Assembly (NCBI RefSeq): GCF_002355395.1
Contig: NZ_AP017315.1
Span: 1,736,001-1,800,000, forward strand
Direction of reading: 5' to 3'
Length of the DNA: 64,000 bases
Source: Microcella alkaliphila
GTDB taxonomy: Bacteria > Actinomycetota > Actinomycetes > Actinomycetales > Microbacteriaceae
A program made the translations under genes and the position numbers. Shown here piece after piece: positions 59,578 through 64,000 of this stretch. The first letter of the stretch is position 1. Each line of letters opens with the position of its first letter. The notes beneath the pieces were generated by a model that saw only the letters and a list, made by a program, of their open reading frames with translations, was not told the DNA's origin and did not search any database.

Positions 59578-59716
59578 CGTTCGTCTCCTTGTGGGATGGC
59601 ACGACGAGTCGGCGCGGAGTCGGCGCTGACTCGGTCCCTGTTCGGGATACGCCCAAACTAGCGCGAGCGCGCCGCTAGGGTCGAAGACACTCACCCTCCC
59701 CACGAATGGAGTTCTC

Positions 59717-60901
59717 ATGAGCGACAACGCAGTCGTCATCATCGCCGCCGCCCGCACCCCACAGGGTCGCGTCCGCGGAAGCCTCGCCCGCCTTTCCGCC
59801 GTCGACCTCGGGATCCACGCCGCCCGTGCGGTGCTTGAGCGCAGCGGTGTGCCCGCCGAGGCAATCGAGGCCGCCATCATGGGCCAGGTATTGCCCGCCG
59901 GCTGCGGCCAGAACCCTTCGCGCCAGGTCGCATTGGGCGCAGGCCTTGCGCCCTCGGTGGCAACCTCGAGCGTGAACTCGGTGTGTCTCTCGGGCGCGCG
60001 GGCGATCGCCGACGCGGCGCGACTCGTGCGCCTCGGCGACGCCGACGCAGTCCTCGCCGGCGGCATGGAGTCGATGACCAACGCGCCACACCTGCTGCCG
60101 GGCGTGCGCATGGGCTGGGTCTACGGCACGCAGAGCGCGCTCGACCATGCTGCGCATGACGGTCTCACCGACGCGGTCGACGGCATCTCGATGGGGGAAA
60201 GCACCGAACGTCACGTCGGACGCCTCGGCATCAGCCGCGCCGAGCAAGACGAGGTCGCTGCGGCGTCACACCAGCGGGCGGCGGCCGCCGCGGACGACGG
60301 CCGACTTGCTCCCGAAATCGCTGCTATCGAGATCGCACACCGACGGGGCACCACCACCGTCGACAGCGACGAAGGAGTGCGGCCCGACAGCACGGCGGAA
60401 ACGCTCGGCGCCCTCCGGCCCGCCTTCACGGCCGACGGCACGATCACGGCGGGCAACGCGTCGCCCCTCAGCGACGGCGCCGCGGCGGTTGTCGTCGCGC
60501 GTGAGCACTGGGCCCGCGAGCAGGGTGCGACGATCCTCGCGCGCGTCGTCGGCTGGGGCGAAGTCGCCGGCCCCGACAACTCGCTGCACAGCCAGCCGTC
60601 GCGGGCAATCACGGCCGCCCTCGACCGGGTCGGCTGGAGCGTCGACAGCCTCGACCACATTGAGATCAACGAGGCGTTCGCGGCCGTCTCGATCCAGTCG
60701 ACCCGCGACCTGGGCGTCGACCCGACGATTGTGAACCCCGACGGCGGCGCGATTGCCCTCGGGCACCCCATCGGGGCATCCGGGGCGCGCCTCGTGGCGC
60801 ACGCCGCGCACGCCGTTCACGAGGGCCGCGCCCGTCGCGCCGCCATCTCGCTGTGCGGCGGCGGCGGACAGGGGCAGTCGATGCTGCTCGAGTCGGTCTA
60901 A
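59717..60901 (+). CDS. Acetyl-CoA C-acyltransferase (thiolase)
   Basis: The protein has 394 residues, full thiolase length. Catalytic Cys90 is in SSVNSVCLSGARAIADA. The later motifs are DHIEINEAFAAVSI, GGAIALGHPIGASGARLVAH (catalytic His) and SLCGGGGQGQSMLLESV (second Cys). It splits acetoacetyl-CoA into two acetyl-CoA, or runs in reverse. GGAGTTCTC precedes the ATG. Together with ScoAB it completes acetoacetate breakdown. Confidence 0.9.
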   Translation: MSDNAVVIIAAARTPQGRVRGSLARLSAVDLGIHAARAVLERSGVPAEAIEAAIMGQVLPAGCGQNPSRQVALGAGLAPSVATSSVNSVCLSGARAIADAARLVRLGDADAVLAGGMESMTNAPHLLPGVRMGWVYGTQSALDHAAHDGLTDAVDGISMGESTERHVGRLGISRAEQDEVAAASHQRAAAAADDGRLAPEIAAIEIAHRRGTTTVDSDEGVRPDSTAETLGALRPAFTADGTITAGNASPLSDGAAAVVVAREHWAREQGATILARVVGWGEVAGPDNSLHSQPSRAITAALDRVGWSVDSLDHIEINEAFAAVSIQSTRDLGVDPTIVNPDGGAIALGHPIGASGARLVAHAAHAVHEGRARRAAISLCGGGGQGQSMLLESV

Positions 60902-60914
60902 GCACCGGCACCCT

Positions 60915-60944
60915 CGGCGGGTCGCGGTCGAGGGCGACCCGCCG
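60915..60944. terminator. Bidirectional hairpin between thiolase and rip1
   Basis: CGGCGGGTCGC pairs perfectly with GCGACCCGCCG around an 8-nt loop, exactly filling the gap between the two convergent stop codons. It would serve both genes. Confidence 0.7.
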
Positions 60945-62279
60945 CTACGGAGCGAACAGCCTGACCGGGTTCACGATGTCGGCATAGATGAGCAGGGCGC
61001 TCATCACTCCGAGCACGAGCACAACGCCGAGGGTGATCGGAACGAGACGTGCTGTATCGAGCGGGCCAGGGTCGGGCCTCCCGAACAGCTTCGCGAGGAA
61101 GCGGCGCAGCTTCTCGAACAGCGCCCCCGCGACATGCCCGCCGTCGAGCGGCAGCAGCGGAATCAGGTTGAAGACGAACAGCGCAACGTTCAGCGCAGCG
61201 AGCACGCCGACCAAGAACGACGCGCGCTCGACGATGGGGATCGTGTCGAGGCTCGCGATCTCGCCGGCGATGCGCCCGACGCCAACGACGCTGATCGGGC
61301 CGTTCGGGTCACGCTCGGCCGGGCCGAAGGCCGCCTGCGCGACGTCAATCATGCGCTGCGGCAAAGTCACGATGATTCGCGCAACGGCCTCGACGTTCTC
61401 ACCGACCGCCGGCAAGACCTCGCTCGCGGGCTGCTGAACGGTCTCGTACGCCGGCGCGATGCCGGCGAAGCCGACCTCCTCGGTGACCGGGTTGCCGGCG
61501 GCGTCCTCGAGAATCTGGCCCCGATCATCCAGAACGAAGCGTTCGGTGAGTAGCGGCGTCAGCCGTAGGCTCACCTCCTCGCCGTCGCGCTCGACGACGA
61601 CCGGAATTGTGCGGCCAGCGGCGGGACGAATGGCGTCGGAGATGTCTTGCCATTCGGTGATGGTGCGGCCGTCGATCGACAGCACGCGGTCGCCGGGCAA
61701 CAGGCCCGCCTCGTTGCCCGGGGCCACAGGAGTGTCGGGGCCGCACTCTTGCACCGCGCTCGTCGCCGGAACGACGCACTCGTTAATGCTGCCGAGCGTC
61801 GTCGAGGGCTGGTTGATGCCGAAACCCATCAGCACCACCGCGTACAGCACGACCGCGATGACGAGGTTCATGAACGGGCCACCGAGCATGATGATGATGC
61901 GCTTCCAGACCGGTAGCCGGAAGAACGTGCGGTGCTCATCGCCCTCAGGGATGGTGTCGGCGGAAGCCGCACGCGCGTCTTGCACCAGGGTCTGGAAGAA
62001 GCCGGTCGAGGCGGTACGCCCCTCGGCCTCACCCTTCGCCGGCGGGTACATGCCCGCCATCGAGATGTAACCGCCGAGCGGGATCCACTTGAAGCCGTAC
62101 TCGGTCTCGCCACGCCGCGTCGACCAGATCGTCTTACCGAAGCCGATCATGAACTGCCCGACGCGCACGCCAAACGCCTTGGCGGGCACAAAGTGGCCCA
62201 GCTCGTGCAGCGCAATCGAGACCACCAGCCCGACAACGACGACGAGGATGCCGACGATGTACAGCAGGACGGATTCCAC
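60945..62279 (-). CDS. Site-2 intramembrane zinc protease (Rip1/RseP type)
   Basis: The protein has 444 residues from a GTG 6 nt after TACTCT (leaderless). M50 features: VVGLVVSIALHELGHFVPAK with the zinc HExxH, GGYISMAGMYPP, a PDZ domain (about 195-290, AGLLPGDRVLSIDGRTITEW), and LFVFNLIPLLPLDGGHVAGA supplying the third ligand (LDG). It cleaves membrane-bound anti-sigma factors or similar proteins in regulated proteolysis. In related genomes it sits between dxr and ispG; here it is divergent from a protein kinase gene, and dxr is not present. Confidence 0.92.
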   Translation of the reverse strand: MESVLLYIVGILVVVVGLVVSIALHELGHFVPAKAFGVRVGQFMIGFGKTIWSTRRGETEYGFKWIPLGGYISMAGMYPPAKGEAEGRTASTGFFQTLVQDARAASADTIPEGDEHRTFFRLPVWKRIIIMLGGPFMNLVIAVVLYAVVLMGFGINQPSTTLGSINECVVPATSAVQECGPDTPVAPGNEAGLLPGDRVLSIDGRTITEWQDISDAIRPAAGRTIPVVVERDGEEVSLRLTPLLTERFVLDDRGQILEDAAGNPVTEEVGFAGIAPAYETVQQPASEVLPAVGENVEAVARIIVTLPQRMIDVAQAAFGPAERDPNGPISVVGVGRIAGEIASLDTIPIVERASFLVGVLAALNVALFVFNLIPLLPLDGGHVAGALFEKLRRFLAKLFGRPDPGPLDTARLVPITLGVVLVLGVMSALLIYADIVNPVRLFAP

Positions 62280-62313
62280 GGGCACAGAGTAACCGGGTCT
62301 AGCATTGCGTCTC
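62280..62313. promoter_or_regulatory. Compact divergent promoter pair
   Basis: The gap between the protease GTG and the kinase ATG is only 34 bp. It holds TACTCT (minus strand, 62291-62286) 6 nt before the protease start and TAGCAT (plus strand, 62300-62305) 8 nt before the kinase start. Each promoter's -35 region must lie over the other's -10 or inside the other gene. Confidence 0.6.
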
Positions 62314-63612
62314 ATGACCGCCACGTCCGCAGGGACCAGCGGCCTCGACCTCGCGCCGGGCCGAACCGTCGGCGACCGCTATCGCGTCGACCGACTCATC
62401 GGCCGCGGCGGCATGTCGAGCGTCTTTGCCGCCACCGATACTCAGCTCGGGCGCGAGGTCGCGCTCAAGGTGTTCCGCGCGGAGCTGGCCGCGGGCGACG
62501 GGATGCGCCGGCACCGCGACGAGGTCGACCTCCTGGCGAGCCTCAACCACCCCGCTCTCGTCACGCTGTTTGACGCCGTCGACGGGGTGCCGACCCCCGG
62601 AGGCGCAGCCCTCGTGCTCGAGCTCGTCGACGGCGACGACCTGGGGCGCATGATCTCCCGCGGCCGCCTGCCCCACGATCAGGTGGCCGTCATCGGAGCC
62701 ACGATCGCGGAGGCGCTCGCGCACATCCACGACCGCGGCATCATCCACCGCGACGTCAAGCCCGGCAACATCCTCGTCCCGGCGACCGCGGAGGGAGAAA
62801 CCTCCCCCCGCGCGAAGCTCGTTGACTTCGGCATCGCGCGCCTCGTGGACGCTGACGGGCAGACCGGAACGGGCGCGGTGCTCGGCACCGTGCACTACTT
62901 GAGCCCCGAACAGGCCCTCGGTTCCGCCGTCGGTCCGCCGAGCGACATCTACTCGCTCGCTCTCGTGGTGCTCGAAGCGCTCACGGGGCGCCGCGCGTTC
63001 GATGGCGCCGGTGTGGAAGCCGCCGCAGCGCGCGTGACGCGCGACCCCGCCATCCCCCACGACATGCACGTCGGGTGGGGCTCGTTGCTCGGCCGCATGA
63101 CGGCGCGCGACCCCGACGATCGACCCACGGCGCTCGAGGTCGCCGACGAGCTGAGGAGTCTCGCCGACGCCCCAGCGCTACCCGAGATCGACGATGACGG
63201 AGCGGCAACCGTCGCCACCCCAGCATCGGCACCCGCCAGCACCGCGGAGGTCGCCATCGACGATGAGGCGACGGGCGCGATGCCCGAGCCAACCCGCATC
63301 CTGCCGCCGGTCGAGCAGCGGACGACCGAGGTGATCGGCGGGGTGGGCCGCCCAGAGCCCGTGGCACGCGCCGTCGACGCGAGCCGACCGCACACGTCAC
63401 GTCGGCGCTTCGGCCTTGGTCAGCCGCTGCCCCGCGTCGCCCTCGGTGCCGCCGCGGCGATCGCAGTCGTCTCCCTCGGGGTCGCCGGCGTGGCCCTCGC
63501 GACCTCACTCACGGCGGGAAACCCGTCGGCCGAGCCGGCCGTCGAGTATCCGGCTGTGCCCGGCGAACTCGGCGAGAACCTCGAACGACTGCAGCGGAGC
63601 GTGACCCCGTGA
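62314..63612 (+). CDS. Ser/Thr protein kinase, membrane-anchored
   Basis: The protein has 432 residues. Kinase domain at about 20-275: glycine loop IGRGGMSSVFAATD, VALKVF (ATP-binding Lys), IIHRDVKPGNILVP (catalytic loop), KLVDFGIARLVD (DFG), GTVHYLSPEQALG and a DIYSLALVVLEALTGRR segment. An acidic juxtamembrane linker leads to one transmembrane helix (VALGAAAAIAVVSLGVAGVA) and a short external tail. There are no PASTA domains, so it is unlike PknB. It is coupled by a GTGA overlap to the lipoprotein gene, which may act as its external sensor or substrate. Confidence 0.9.
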   Translation: MTATSAGTSGLDLAPGRTVGDRYRVDRLIGRGGMSSVFAATDTQLGREVALKVFRAELAAGDGMRRHRDEVDLLASLNHPALVTLFDAVDGVPTPGGAALVLELVDGDDLGRMISRGRLPHDQVAVIGATIAEALAHIHDRGIIHRDVKPGNILVPATAEGETSPRAKLVDFGIARLVDADGQTGTGAVLGTVHYLSPEQALGSAVGPPSDIYSLALVVLEALTGRRAFDGAGVEAAAARVTRDPAIPHDMHVGWGSLLGRMTARDPDDRPTALEVADELRSLADAPALPEIDDDGAATVATPASAPASTAEVAIDDEATGAMPEPTRILPPVEQRTTEVIGGVGRPEPVARAVDASRPHTSRRRFGLGQPLPRVALGAAAAIAVVSLGVAGVALATSLTAGNPSAEPAVEYPAVPGELGENLERLQRSVTP

Positions 63613-64000
63613 GGTTGACCGTGCGCATAGCGCGGGCGGTCGCGCTCGCCGTCGCCGCGGGGCTCGTCGTATCGGGCTGTGCGGGCGGCACGTCCTACGA
63701 CGACGACACTGCGCGTGATCTTCAACAACAAACCCTTGCAGTGACCACGGCCGCCGCCGACGGCGACTGGAATGCTGCGGCCATGCGGCTGATGGCCCTC
63801 GAGGCAGACGCGCGCGACGCTCACGCCCGCGGGCTCGTCTCGACGGAGCGCCTAGACAGCATCATCGCCGCCATCGCCCTTGTCGCGGCGAGCGTGGAGG
63901 CCGAACGCGTGGCGGCCGAGCAGGCCGAGGCTGAGCGCGCCGAACGCGAGGCGAGCGAGCAGGCCGAGCGCGAGCAGGCGGAGCGCGAGGCGTCCGAGGG
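63609..64000 (+). CDS. Lipoprotein with coiled-coil region, partial
   Basis: The open frame runs past the end of the window. GTG at 63609 overlaps the kinase stop. The signal peptide is RLTVRIARAVALAVAAGLVV, then SGC with the lipobox Cys. After ~60 residues of helical sequence (LQQQTLAVTTAAADGDWNAA) comes a strongly charged Ala/Glu/Arg repeat (AEQAEAERAEREASEQAERE) that would form a long coiled coil. It is probably anchored on the outer face of the membrane beside the kinase. Confidence 0.75.
   Translation, partial: MRLTVRIARAVALAVAAGLVVSGCAGGTSYDDDTARDLQQQTLAVTTAAADGDWNAAAMRLMALEADARDAHARGLVSTERLDSIIAAIALVAASVEAERVAAEQAEAERAEREASEQAEREQAEREASE

Noticed and set aside
1-64000. CRISPR arrays, tRNA or rRNA genes
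   Set aside because: No regularly spaced repeats with unique spacers and no cloverleaf or rRNA-like segment were recognised on either strand, although a covariance-model search was not possible.

Overview
The window is high-GC actinobacterial chromosome, most likely from the family Microbacteriaceae. The evidence is inferred from gene families and promoter style. There is a DUF222/HNH (13E12-type) gene with an actinobacterial SOS-like box, a Rip1-type site-2 protease, a PASTA-less Ser/Thr kinase, sortase-like surface proteins, and a J-domain/NERD fusion. Many genes also have a TANNNT -10 element only 6-8 nt before the start codon, that is, leaderless mRNAs. No tRNA, rRNA or CRISPR array is visible.

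Region 1 (about 0.4-9.8 kb) is an accessory, toxin-antitoxin-rich segment. It holds a DEDDh exonuclease with TerB-like and BRCT parts, a ribbon-helix-helix gene paired with an unrecognised 250-residue protein, and a 5'-truncated UvrD-type helicase remnant. It also holds a single-ORF HicA-HicB fusion with an internal start, a HTH/nucleotidyltransferase (AbiEii-like) pair, a decayed sugar kinase and the DUF222/HNH gene.

Region 2 (10-23 kb) is mostly core or lineage genes: an intact PfkB kinase, an orphan DarT-like protein, a DUF429 protein, two membrane or paralogous hypothetical sets, J-NERD, oligopeptidase B, a surface protein broken by one in-frame amber codon, an aldo-keto reductase, a Nudix hydrolase and a Pr6Pr-type membrane protein. 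At 22.9-27.3 kb lies a four-gene operon for uptake and breakdown of a four-carbon sugar acid (permease, kinase, PdxA2-type dehydrogenase, GntR regulator).

Region 3 (27.4-46.3 kb) has pabC, a maltokinase-like gene, a 152-bp inverted-repeat element, an AbiEi-like gene split by an intact IS256-family insertion with an exact 8-bp target duplication, a SNF2 helicase, a homocysteine methyltransferase, an amino-acid ABC transporter, an M20 peptidase, a glycerophosphodiesterase, a CAP-domain surface protein, an SDR/DUF2867 protein, a uridine-kinase remnant, mutY, and a divergent ArsR-type regulator/MFS exporter pair with a clear operator.

Region 4 (46.3-64 kb) is the translation and isoprenoid core: rbfA, infB, ylxR, nusA, proS, ispG and a rip1/rseP-type gene. 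Foreign or metabolic inserts break up its usual order. A deleted IS481 relic, an IS110 transposase and phoX (with PHO-box-like repeats) sit between nusA and proS, where rimP would be expected. A CoA-transferase pair and a thiolase sit between ispG and rip1. The window ends with a Ser/Thr kinase translationally coupled to a lipoprotein that runs off the edge.
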